64,000 nucleotides of DNA from Globodera rostochiensis (lineage: Eukaryota > Nematoda > Chromadorea > Rhabditida > Heteroderidae). The DNA is taken from NCBI GenBank assembly GCA_018350325.1, contig JAEVLN010000017.1, positions 1,512,666-1,576,665 on the forward strand, read 5' to 3'. Shown piece by piece: positions 12,166 through 24,000 of the stretch (position 1 is the first letter of the stretch; each line of letters begins with the position of its first letter). A program made the translations under genes and the position numbers. Below the pieces are notes generated by a model, which was not told the origin of the DNA, did not search any database, and saw only the letters and a program-made list of their open reading frames with translations.

Positions 12166-13128
12166 CAGGCATGGACACGGTTATGAATTTCCTTAACCGT
12201 AACCGCCCGTCCTCAAACACTTAGAAACGTTAACCGTCCGTAACCGCCCGTCTTAAAAATCTCATAACCGTTAACCGCCCGTAACCGCCAGTCCTCAAAA
12301 TCTCATAACCGTTAACCGCCCGCGGTTATCCGCGGTTAACCGCATTATTTAAAAATCAATAAAGTTTTCCAAATTTCGAAAAATTAAAACTAATTTTTTC
12401 CGATCGTGATGTGGCGTCCTTCTAAAATTAAATCAAAATTGATGTGTATTGAACTTAACAAGTGATTTTTATCAGATTTTGTCAATGAATAAAATTTTTA
12501 AATCTCTTTCTAACACTTTCATGACGAAATTTTTTTCTGTGTTTTTTGCGCTTTAGATTTATAAAATATTTTTTGGGCGGTGTGGGGGTTCGGCGGTGCC
12601 GATAGGCGCCGCCGAGAGAAAAAATTGAATATTTACCGACTTATGCTAAGAAAAATTGTCAAATTTAGGTGATTGAACGTTTTAAAATGCATTAATTATT
12701 TATGTAAACACTTAGAATTTTACTTTTTATAGCTAAAATTTTTGTAAAAAATTGTAAGAATACTAAAAAGAAGGGATATTAAAATATAAATAAACGATTA
12801 CAGCGGGTGGGGCTAGAACCTAGAACAAATAAAACCAGTCGGAGAGTTTCACCACTAAGCCATCGGATCGATAAAGTACTTTGGTGAAATGCGAATAAAA
12901 GTCAAAGAAATTATAAGGCAAATCATCTCAATCCTCAGCAGCCAAAAAATAACGGATACGACGGCTAACCGCGGTTTTAGAGGTCATAACCGTTAACCGA
13001 CCGTAACCGCCCGCCCTCAAAATCTCATAACCGTTAACCGCCCGTAACCGCGACCTTTTAAATTCCATAACCGTTAACCGCGGGTAACCGCGGATAACCG
13101 CGGTTACGGGTAACCGTGTCCATGCCTG
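12166..13128. mobile_element. hAT-like non-autonomous element, 963 bp, TSD TCTTTGAA
   Basis: The ends are perfect inverted repeats, CAGGCATGGACACGGTTA and TAACCGTGTCCATGCCTG. The flanking 8-bp direct repeat TCTTTGAA lies at 12158-12165 and 13129-13136. The inverted duplicate at 49.8 kb is the unoccupied site with a single TCTTTGAA, which proves insertion. Both subterminal regions are arrays of degenerate CCGTTAACCGCCCGTAACCG. The middle holds a GC-rich palindrome (12591-12615) and a tRNA-like A-box (TGGCTTAGTGG, minus strand near 12860). No transposase. Confidence 0.95.
12591..12615. repeat. GC-rich near-palindrome family (reference copy)
   Basis: Consensus CGGCGGTGCCGATAGGCGCC then GCCG: two G+C arms around GATA. 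Eleven copies lie at 12591, 16208 (reverse), 26541, 26678 (diverged), 42834, 45555 (reverse), 45707, 50668 (reverse), 50793 (reverse), 51119 and 54111. A G-rich run usually precedes it, and GAGAAAATTTT followed by GTTAAG.GATTTGCAACC often comes after. Confidence 0.9.
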
Positions 13129-13136
13129 TCTTTGAA

Positions 13137-13342
13137 CATTGTGTCAACATAATCACTGAAATAAGAAAATAAAATAAATTCATTTTAATAGGAATTGAAT
13201 TATTTAATTAGTGTCAACATAATCACTAAAATGAGAAAATAAATTAATTCATTTTAATTTGAATTATTTAATTAGTGTCAACATAATGACTGAAATGAGA
13301 AAATAAATTAATTCATTTTAATTTAAATTATTTAATTTAGCG
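13137..13342 (-). repeat. Intronic minisatellite, about 65-70 bp x 3
   Basis: Three copies of a unit containing TGTCAACATAATCACT and AATAAATTAATTCATTTTAA lie in the last intron of copy 1. On the coding strand each unit ends with a TTTCAG-like acceptor followed by TGATTATGTTGACAC. The same array has about seven units in copy 2. Confidence 0.85.
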
Positions 13343-14165
13343 GACACTGACTATGTGGAGTCAATTGGATGGTCCCATCCGCCAACATCGCCCCCGGCGT
13401 TGCCCAAAACGTCTCTTTTGCCGCGCCCTCCGCGAAGTTTCATACCTAAAATCAGTTTTGGTTGAGCTGTTTTGGCACTTTTTATTTTATTTAAAAATTA
13501 AAATAACTTTTTGATGGGGGTTTTGGCTGCTCATTTTGTTTTCCAATTCCATTTGCACCCGTTTTTTGGCCGCCCAATACGAACTTTAGAAATTCGGAAA
13601 TTATTGAAAAAAAAATCGCAAAATTTTTACTAAAAGTCCGCGCGGCTCGGCTCCCCCCGGTTTGGCAACGTTCCCCTTGGGCGCTTCCATTTTAATCTCA
13701 ATTATGAGCATGGCCAAAATGAAGGCCAAAAAGAGCAAATTGTTGATGGATGAGTTGCGCATTTTTAGGGGAAAATTCGCAAGAATAAAAGTCGAGGGAA
13801 TTGAAAGAATATTAATAAATTTATTTTTGCTACGATTTAAATGCCCGAAGTGCGCGTATTTATATTCTTTGAGGCCGCAAAAATTTGCACTTTATCATAT
13901 GCCAACGACTAGTCTCGACTCTCGACCGCATTAAGGGCAATTCAAAGCTTTCGACCGCCAATATGTGTGGCCGGCATTAAAATAGTTAAATGCCTGATCA
14001 CTTTCTTCAAAATGTGAACAAATTCAATGTTGGCACAGGCGTGTTCTCGATCAATGTGGGTGGTAGATTCTATGAAAATCTTGGCAAACATTGGTCGACC
14101 GATCGAGAAGCTCAATTAAAGATTTTTAGACAATATCCAACCTTTTTGACTTTTTCAATAATAAA

Positions 14166-15097
14166 TTATTAATCCCCTAGTGGAATTCGAGACATTCTTG
14201 ACTGTGGAAGGATTCGGACCGGTGGAATTCGGACTAGAAACGAATATGACAATAAAATTATTTAAAATTCTTTGAAAGGCCGCGTAGCCCCCAATACTCG
14301 ATGTGCGGTTTTTGGCTTCCATAGATCTATAAGTCTCTTCAGCGACGAGATTTCTCGAGAATCTCATTGAGATTTTTCGAGATCTCGGTCTCGAAATCTC
14401 GTCTGACCGGGCTCTAAATTTTATTGTGAAACTACCAATTTTCACAACTAAACGACCTATTCTGCAGTTCCTTATTTTGTTCCCACGAGATAGAGAAAAT
14501 TTGAGAAGGATCGGCCAGAGCGAAACAAAGTTTTCCAGAGCGAAGTGCGGGATGGTCAAAATATTATTAAAAAAGGTGAGAGAGAGAACGCCAAAGGAAG
14601 ATAACATGCTAGAGATAAAAAGGAAAAGCGAGATAGTACATACAGCGTTTTTGTCTGCTGCTGGACTTGACCCATAGTGGTGGAGTCGAATACAAACAAT
14701 TAGGGTTGAGCGGGACCTGTACCGGGACCGGGACGGGATTTCCCGGGTTTTCAGGTCCCGATCCCGGTTTTTACCCAAAATTATTAAACACTTGGAGTTG
14801 GAGAGTTTGAATTTTTTCGTCTGGTCATTCGAATTTGGGTTCAAAATTTGCAAAATTCTGAGCCAGGTTTCTACGCATTTATTCCTAGAAAACATTCGTA
14901 TTTATTTACTTTTATTCGGCGGTCCGCATAAAAAATGTTGGGCCTTCATAACCCTCCAAAATGCGGTTAAAACCGCTCTGGACAACCCTGAATTAATGCC
15001 GTTTTTTACCGTCCACGCCCTAGCGCCCACCATTTATTTCCCTGACGATTTTTCGTTTTATTATTATTTTTAAGTTTATTCAACGTCCACCAACATC
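14166..15097. other. Intergenic upstream of UGGT, with MITE remnants
   Basis: No gene supported. Segment 14335-14416 is a copy of the GAGATCTCGA-rich foldback family ending in GGGCTCTA. Segment 14703-14775 is a GGGACCGGGACGGG-rich palindromic stretch of the kind found near 28050 and 60150. The UGGT promoter should lie at the right end. Confidence 0.5.
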
Positions 15098-18000
15098 ATG
15101 GACGGTCGGACACCGTTGCACATTTATGTGACATTTTTATTGTTTTTTGCGTTCTCGACATTGGTCGTGAAGCGAAGCAATGCCAGCGGTGTGGCGCCCA
15201 TGGACAAGTTCGTCAGCAGTTCGTTGGACGCTAATTGGGCGCACACGTCGTTGGTGGCCGAGACGAGGTTGGACGGCTTTCTTGGAACGATGCCGGCCAG
15301 TCCGGATTGATGTGGACAGGAATTATGCCCCAAAAACCATAAAATTTGCGTGAATTCAACGGTTTCGGAAAAGCTCAGCTGCGCCGAACCAAATTCGAAA
15401 TAGAAACCGTATTTTGTCTTAGAATTGTAAACCGAAGAATTAATTAAAAATTGACTGTCCCGGTTTATCTAGTCTATTCGGCTTTTTGAAGAAAAATTGC
15501 GTTTAAAACAATTTTTGAAGCAATTCGATTCGTAAAATCTTTGGCGGGAGAGACCCTATTTGTCAAAATTTCAGTTTTTTTTTTCTTCTAAAGGTTGTTA
15601 TGAAGTGATTACGAATTTGTGAATAAAAAACAAAATCGAGAATTTAAACGGTACAAAAAATTATTTTTATAAAAGTAAAGGAAGGTCCCCCTATGGTTTT
15701 ACGCAAATTAAAACGGTAACCGATTCAAAAACCGTTTTAAACTCAAAATCCGATAAATTGAAGGAGGGTCATATTCGTGTTTCTCCTTTCAAAAAATGTG
15801 GCAATTTGAGAAGGGGGGTCGTATAACAGGAAAGTACCTATTGAACTTGCTTATTTTCAGTGAATTTTTTGCGTCGACCGGCAATTCGGCATTTTGGCGC
15901 TTTGTCGACTCGTTGCTGAACGGTGTTAACCAAAATTTGCGCACTGACAGCGATGACGGTTTGTTTTCATTCACCAAATGTTTCTCTTGAATATGATTTT
16001 TTGACAAAAAAAAAGAAGAAAATCAAAGCACATTTTGACCAATTTAGCATCTAACCCGAATTCGTCGGTTTTAAATTTTTGGGTTTTTCGTTGGGACCTC
16101 CCTTATGTTGAAGGTACGAAAAATTCGCGGGTCGCGGCAAAAAAGTGTCGCAATCGCGGACCCTAATTCGTAATTTTTGGATACAAATTCCATCAAAAAA
16201 TTTTGCTGACGGCGCCTGTCGGCACCGCCGACCCCCACCCCCCTAAAAGTGAAGCACAACCTATAAAAAAAATTTCTTTGCCCTCCCCCCTCCCTAAAAT
16301 GGAAATTTTTGATCAAATTCCTTAACAAAAATGCTATCAGGCACGTAGCCAGGGGGCATGCTCGCTCCCCTCCCCCCGAAATGAAATTTGAGGAAAAAAA
16401 ATGTTTTGCACTTTTACAATTTTTTAACAAATTGTCATCAGACCCCCCTCCCCGAAGAAAAACGAAAAACCTTGCTACGTGCATGAATGCAATAAAACTC
16501 AAAATGCACCCCCCCCCCTGGCTCCCCCCCCCCCCCTCCCGAAAATATTTTCTGGAGACGGCCCTAATATATATGTAGAATTTTTAAAATTTTTAGCCCT
16601 TCCCCAAATGGCTTCGCCCGAGGCGGAGCTGGACACGGCGCTGACGCACGCCGGCGCACTGCTTGCACCCCACGACGGCGGCTTGGCACTGCTTCGCTTC
16701 GCGCTCGCACTGCGCTTGCACTCGCCGCGCGTGCACTTGCATCGACAGATCGCCCGCGACGTGCTGCGCCGTGGCACACCGGAGGGGCTGCCGGCACAGT
16801 TCAAGGCATTTACAATTTGACCTATATTTTAGCAATTGCTTTGAAACATCGAACTTTGATAAATTCCGATGGGCGATGTTTTACGAATAGTATTTTTGTT
16901 TGAATTCATGCTAAATTTTTTGATTCGTTTTTGTAATCAAAATTATGGATTTTAAACAAAACCGGAAATGAAATAGCCCAAACAAAACTACATTTTCACC
17001 GGACTTCGTTTTGTGCCTGTTGGGTTCAGGTTGTCTTAGTGGCATTGTCCGCCGTTTTTGTGTTGTCCCTCCGGTGTTCAACACCGTTCTGGTGTGGATG
17101 GCTTGGTTTATCAATTTTGTGTTTGCCAAAAGCTCCCAAATGATGAGCAACTCGCTTAGGACACCTTCCGAGCGCGCCACCAATTTGTGGTGGAGTGAAT
17201 GACGATGAAGGCGTTTTGTAAACTGATGGGAATTTTGTTTTCTCAAAATTTTATCCACTAAATTCTTTAAAATGTGAAAAAGTCAGCAATTAATTTATTA
17301 AAATATTATTATTTCTTTAGCATTTCTTTGAGCTTAATGGCGCTGTCGGCTTCGAAGTTGCTCAACTGAATGCTTTGTCAACAGCGGCGTTGCTTGAAGC
17401 GGCCAAACAAAGGTCAGTCGGTGGTAATGATTAGGGCTCCGATTTATATGGACAAAAATGTGGATGAAAAAAATTGTAAAATATGGACGAAAATGGATAA
17501 AATTTTTTTACAAATATAGCAAAAAATGTGCAAGATTTTCCTAATTGAAGTAATAAGAGAAATGGCATTTCAGAGAAGATTTTAGAAAATAAGCAGAATT
17601 TTAAAATTTTGATTTTTTGATGATAGAATTTTTTTGTCGCAAAAAAAAGTCAATTTTTAGGGGTGCATTTTTTTAATTGTGAAAAAGTCGGTCCTTGGGG
17701 GTGTATTTTTCGTTTTTATTGCATTTTTTTTAGAAGCCGTTTCAAGTTTGCAAAAAGATTCTGTTACGTTTGAAGCAAAAAGCCCGGACCGTCCGGGATT
17801 TCGTTGGATATTTTTTTGTCGAGTTTTTTTGATCGATAAAATTTTACTGAGATTTTTTCGGGACGGACTTTAAGTTTGTTGATCGGTGGTGACCGGTAAT
17901 TTAACAATTATTTTCTGTTCGCGTTCAGGTCTCCCAGTGTCGTCTATTCCGTTGACCACATTTACCCGTCCGTCGGGGCCCCCGCCGGCGCTTCCATCGG

Positions 18001-21000
18001 CGATGATGATGTTGTTGTGGCTGTACTCTACGCGGACATTGGCGCTCTCGGTAACAAAAAGAAACAAAAACCCCTAAGGCGTCAATTATGCACCGTCCAA
18101 ATACAAACAAAAACATCAAATTGTGGCCATTTTTGATGGAGAGTTATTCTTTTGGTTTAGGATCAGACTCTCGTCGGCGTCGTTGGAAGAAAATATGACA
18201 AAAGAAAAATTAGTTGCTTTTGCTAAGGGAATGATCCCCACCTTTTTGTTTGGAAAATACTTCAAAAATCCCCCCCCCCCCTCAGTTTCTTTTTTCAATT
18301 TGATGATGGCTTATAAACCATTTACTTTGAAGTTTGGATGAAACTTTTTTTAACATAATGCGAAATCCCATAAGCCTTAAAATAGGCCTAAAAGAGGGTG
18401 TTGAAACAAAAAAGCTTAGTAAATAAATTCCTTATTTTTAAACAGATGACAAATTTCGCGCACTTCACGAGCGATTTGTTCACTTGGCCATGGGCGGACA
18501 GCTGATTTATGTGCTGAGGCATTTTGACAACAACGGCCAGGCGGAGGTATCCCCACAACCAACCAACCCAACCACCCGCCATTATTACCAATTAACAAAA
18601 TTGAAATTGGTTTTGGTCAATTTGGAAATTTTCATGTCTGAATAGTGAAAAATGCAGCAGCATTTCTTTGGGTTTTCTAGTATTAATAAATTCCAATTTT
18701 AGTTGTTTTTTTGTTCAGAATTTCTTGGACACTGTCAGTTTGTCGGGCTACGGCGTCGAGTTGGCCATCAAAAGCACCGAGTACAAAGCCATCGACGATT
18801 CGAATGAGCAGAAAACGGAGGAAGCGTCCCATGATGTGCACGGGTTCAACTTCAGTCGATTGCGGTATTATTTGGGGGGGGGGGAGGGTGGGGGTTACTG
18901 TTGTGGAAGACTTTTTAAAAAATTAAAAACAGCATTTTTTAGAGGGAAAAAACGAAACCAATAATTTCGTTTTTTTAGTGAAAACTACGAACATTTGCGC
19001 GACAATTTGCGCCAATTTCAACTCCATTTGGCCGAATTGGACGAGCTCAGTCCGTTGAAGCAATGGGAAATTGCGGACATTGACATTCAGGTGATCCAAT
19101 TATTTGTTTAAAACAATTCATTAAGGAACAAAAAGTTTACATTTAATCATTGTTTAGGCCGCCCAACGCGTGATGGACGCAACGCCGGAAGAAGCGCTTG
19201 GCCAATTGACCGATTTGTCACAGAACTTCCCCATTCGTGCCAGGTGGCGTGAAAAAGAGATTATGGCAATACTGAAGATGGTGCCGCCCCCCCCTCTCAT
19301 TTTTCAAAAAAAAAATAAAATTAGTTATCAAAGTCGATTAAAAGATTTTTCTAGGTGTATTCGAGGGTGTAGAGTCCGAATCTGACCTTCATTTTGACCA
19401 ATTGCGAATCCCGGACCCGAAACTTTGAAAACTAATTTTATGTTTTTTTTTTTGCAAAATGATGGGGCAACATCTTCGGTATTACCGAGATTATTAGTGT
19501 GTCAAGAACACTTTAACACGAGTTTTCTTGACTAATCACTTTTTTATTACGAAAAATTGCATTTTTTTATTCTTTATTTTTTGTTTCTTTGTTAATTATT
19601 ATTATTTGTGTTTAGGTCGTTGGTCCAGACAAAAGTGCGCCAATCGTTTCGCGATGAGGTGGCTCAAAATCAGAAGCGATGGGCCGAGGAGTTGGAGCTG
19701 TCCGAAGGTGAGAATTAGTGCAAGACATGGGTTTAAAGCTGTGATTTTGGGAGCCGGTTTACATTGTAGTTTTGGACCTCGGTTAAGCGGGTTTTTTGAT
19801 AAGACTCGGGGTTCATTGTGAATGGCACATTTAAAGAATTTGTTAAAATTTTAAAACCCGGATTTTTTACGCCTTGCGCACCCGGCTACTGAACCGATTT
19901 TGGTGCTACCTAACTTAATTTTTACCATGCTCCACAACTGCGTCTATTTTTAAGCAACATTTTGGCTATTTGATTACTCAACTTTTCAAAAACAACAAAA
20001 ATTTACAATTTTTCGGGACAAGTGATGGGCGAAACTCAAAAACACGAAACGAAGCAATATTGTTTTTCAATTAACGAAACGAGAAAAAAAACGAGACAAA
20101 AACAAACGGAAAAATCTACGAAACTAAACACAAAACGCCCAACGAAGAACACAAAATGAAACATTTTCGCCCATCTCTGTTCGGTTCCGGGAACCTGCCG
20201 GCACTTTTTTTTAAATTTTACGTTTTTTTTTGATTGCAGGTGAGTCCGCTCTGTTCCTCAACGGCATTCCAATTGCGATGGGCGAGGATGTGGAGCGCCT
20301 GGACATGTTCCAATTGTTCGACACGTTGCGCCAAGAACAGCAGTTGGCACACGCATTTGCCCAGATGGGCTTCGGGGTTAACGAAATTCAAGCGAAACAA
20401 AAAAAAAGGCTTTAATTTTGCTTAAATTATTTTAGCGCGACTATCAGCCTATTTTGCATTTGATGGATTTGTCGGAGGAAAAGCCCGGAGGCTACGCGCT
20501 GGATTACCGCGAGGCAAACCCGGACTGGCTCAACAATTTGGACAAGGACAAGGTACGGTTGTGGCATTTTTTTTTTGATTAGAATTCATTGCCTTTATTT
20601 ATGTCACCACCGAATTCCTGTTACCTGATCTGGGATTTTTCACAAAAAAAAATAATTGTTAAAATTTTTTTCTTAATTTGTCCCCCCCCCAGCAATACGC
20701 CGACTGGGGCAACAGTGTGCGGCTGCTGTTGCAGCCCTATTTTCCCGGCATGTTGCGGCCAATTGCACGCAATTTGTTCACGCTGGTCTGTTGTTTTTTC
20801 GGTTTTTTTTTTTTGGTTTTAAATATTATTTTTGAATGTTAGGTCTGTCTGATGGATCCGGCCTCGCCGGCCTCGTGGCCTCTGATCAGAAGTGCCTACT
20901 CATTGTTCGTCCACCAAGTCCCATTGAGGTGGAATGACAGGAAACATTGAAATTATTGTCCCAATTCCACGGGCCTCCTCTCCCCAAGTATCAACTTTGC

Positions 21001-24000
21001 ACTTTTGGCCAAAATTTAACGGAAAATGAAACAATTCGGGCCAACACTCCTTTTTTTTTTTTTGCTTTCTTTACCCTTTAGCCGATATTACGGACTTGAG
21101 GATTGATTGAGATCTCGAAAAAAAAATTCACCGATCGAGATTCGTTCGAGATCACTAAAAATCTCAAACCTAATTCGGTTAAATTTTGTTGATCGAGATC
21201 TCGAACAATCTCGACAAGATCTCGATCGGTCCTGGCTCTAGCTGATACCACCTTCCCCCATCTCAGCATCACCGACAAACTGTGCACAGCCCTCAAACAT
21301 TTCCTTTTTTGGGCACTGTGTCAAAAGTTGTTTTACAGAATTGGCTTTGTCTTCGTGCTCAATGACTCCGCGTCGGCCAACGGCTTAAATGATTTGGGCA
21401 ACGCCATCCACAACGTGTACCAATTTGTCAAAACGGAGGATGGTTCGGCCAAAGCCGTGCTGTTTTTGAAAAAGGCAATCTCCTTTTATAAAAAACATTT
21501 ATTTTTTTTTGTAACAATTATTTGAATTTATTGTGCATTTTTCTTAAAATAATTGAGGGTGTGAGAGTTTCTGATGAAAAAACACCTCGGAGACGTCGTC
21601 GAATTTGTGCCAAAGATTATTCAAACAAATTTTTAAAAAAGGCTAAAAATTTATATTGCCCCACAAATTCTTCACAGATGTTTGGCGAACTTGCCAAGGG
21701 CACCGCCGCCAGCACCGCCGATTCGACGGCTTCTGCTGGCCCAGCCTCTGGTGATGACGTCACGCTGGACACTGTTCACGCCTATTTCAAGCGCCACTAC
21801 ACAGACCAGGAGGTGGTTGAGGTGTTCGGTCCCGACTCGGAGTATACCGGTGGCTCTTCCCGTTCGGACGGCATCGCATTCTTCCGTCGTAGCGGTCTCC
21901 AACGGCTGCCCGTTCTGCTAGTGAACGGTGTGCCGATCGACAATTCGTTGGTCAGTAATTTCTTTTGTTGATTTGCTTTTACTTTCTGTAAAGGATATGA
22001 ATACATTTATCCAATTAAACTTCACCTACTTACTCATCGCCAGTTTAAAAACGTTTTTTAACACTAAATAATTGTTGTTTGAATTCTGTTCAAACGATTG
22101 AACCGTTTAGAATCACACATCCCGTCGTTTGATTACTTTAATGAAAAAAACTAATCACCAATTTTTTAATTACAGCTTCAATCCGATGACCGTGTTGAGG
22201 AGGGCATTTTGGTGTCAGTGATGCGCCAAACGGCGTCACTTCAACGTGCTGTTATGACTGGAAAATTGACTGACAAGTAGGTTTAAGAAAAATTGTAATT
22301 TATGAAATAATCTTAATTTTGTCACCCCCCCCCCCCCCTCTCCTCCAATTTGTCTAAGAATTATGCTTCAGGGAAAATGTACAAAATTGGGTGATGTCCC
22401 AGCCGGACGTGCTTCCCCGACTGAATTCCCGTTTGTTGGGCGCCGGCGCCGGTACCACCTCCTCTTCGGCCGGCCCGTCCAAAGGATCAAAGGCCGCCAA
22501 TACTCCTGGCGGCAATGTTGCGCCGCCCCCATTCTACACGACCATGGACTGCTCGAACGAAAGTGGTGCAGGTGAAACGGATGGAGGCACAGCGTCGGCG
22601 TCTACAGCGGCAGAGCGGCGGACCGCGTGCGTGCTCAACACTTTGCGCTACTTGCGACGCGCTGGTGGGTGAACGATGGAGACTAAACAGGCAGGGGGGA
22701 TTATTACCCTCACTATCAGGCCGAATGCCGTCGATTTTTGTTTTTTGATTAAATTGACGCCATCCCTGGCTTGCACTGAATGTGTTCAAATTCTTTACGC
22801 ATTATGCAGGGAAAAGCACGCCACTTCCCTTTATTTATCCGATTCGAGAAAGTCTCCCTCGAGGCATGGACTTGCCTGAAGGGTTCGAACAACATTTCTC
22901 ATGCCTTCCCTCTTGTCCTCGCCTCTTTCAGCTTCATATTGCAAATATTTAAAGATGAAAGTGCATCCGATTCAATTGCTGCTGCTGATGTTTCATGTTG
23001 GCTCACAGTGTGGACTGTTGGCGATCCGGACACTGCTGACGGGAGAAAGTTGTTGTCAAATGCGCTGAAGGGCCTCAAGAAAAGCAATGTGATGCGAATG
23101 GCTGTGCTTTACAACGGGAAAAATGGTAAAAGTTTTGGATGGACAAAATGATTTTTTTTTATGAATCATTTTTAGTTTTAAACCAAAATCATTCTTTTTA
23201 TATTTTATTAATTTTCAGACAGCAAATCCGTCTCTGTTCTCGTCGACGCACTTCTCCATGGGCTGTCCTCCACAGCCGCAAAACAGTCGCTCAATAAACT
23301 GCTTGCCTCTGATGAACTAATCGCGGAGGTTAAGCAAAATGGTGCCGAGTCAGTGCTGGACAGAATTGGTGGACATGTGAGTACAAAAATATTAATTGTG
23401 AATCGGTTGGAGACTTTAAATATTAAATAAAGTTAATTCAAATTTTAAGGGTGTAAATTTGGATCCAGTCCGGACAGAGCTGAAGAATGCGGAAATGCGT
23501 CTTCGAATTCAAGCAGAATTTGCACGTGTCGATCTTGGTCTTGTGACAGGACAGCGAGTAGTGCTCGTCAATGGACAAGTCAAAATGAAAAACTCTCTCT
23601 TTTATTATTAATTTAATTCATTTTTAAGGCTTACGGTCCGTTTGGCGCCGATGAGCAATTGGAGCCCGAAGATTTTGGTCTTTTTGAGCGTTTGGCTGAG
23701 AAACGTGGTGCCAAAGCTGTTGCGGCACTTGTGAACCAATGGAGGGCGGAGGGCCGAAAGGTGTCCATTGGATTTTTGTTTTAATTTTGGAATTACAAAT
23801 TTCTCAAAAGTTCGACTCCAAAGACACCGTTTTTCGCATTCTGGCAGCAGTGAATGGTCACGCGGTGAGTCGTCGACGACAAAATGTCAACAATGAAGTT
23901 GAATATGAAAGGTGGGCGAGTACAAAATAAAAATATTACTAAAAACCGAATGCCTTTTGAGTGAAAAGGGGGAAATGAAGTATAGGAATTTCCCACAGTG

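Larger units (their letters stand above)
12085..13762 (-). pseudogene. Small secreted protein gene, copy 1, last exon split by a hAT-like element
   Basis: Exon 1 from the ATG at 13762 encodes a signal peptide (MRNSSINNLLFLAFILAMLI) and a short tail ending EPRGLL before a GTAAAA donor. A second exon (FVLGGQKTGANGIGKQNEQP) and a third (MKLRGGRGKRDVLGNAGGDV then GGWDHPIDST) join in consistent phase. The last exon starts DYVDTMFKE and should continue to NGWVHYGVPAGRR and the stop at 12085, but a 963-bp element interrupts it after DYVDTMFKE. The protein is not recognised. A dibasic KR and a terminal GRR (amidation-type glycine plus dibasic) make a neuropeptide-like precursor one possibility, which is inference only. 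The exon structure is supported by comparison with copy 2. Confidence 0.6.
11936..14165. repeat. Inverted segmental duplication, copy 1
   Basis: This stretch, minus an inserted element, is the reverse complement of about 48675-50035. Matches run from 5' flank (CCAACCTTTTTGAC..., here at 14138-14152) through the coding exons, the intronic minisatellite and the 3' flank (AACAATCAATTAAA...TAATTTATCAAAAA). This copy is longer because it keeps about 190 bp between exons 1 and 3 and carries the 963-bp element at 12166-13128. Confidence 0.9.

Noticed and set aside
12800..12880. Genuine tRNA gene
   Set aside because: A- and B-box-like motifs are present, but the T-arm and acceptor stem do not pair, so at most it is a tRNA-derived repeat.
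14155..14895. 246-codon minus-strand open frame
   Set aside because: It spans a GAGATCTCGA foldback and a GGGACCGGGA repeat, with composition-driven content (RSRYRSR) and no domain.
16499..16835. Minus-strand Ala/Arg-rich frames opposite UGGT exon 3
   Set aside because: They are shadows of the GC-rich coding exon on the plus strand, which matches the UGGT family and splices in frame.
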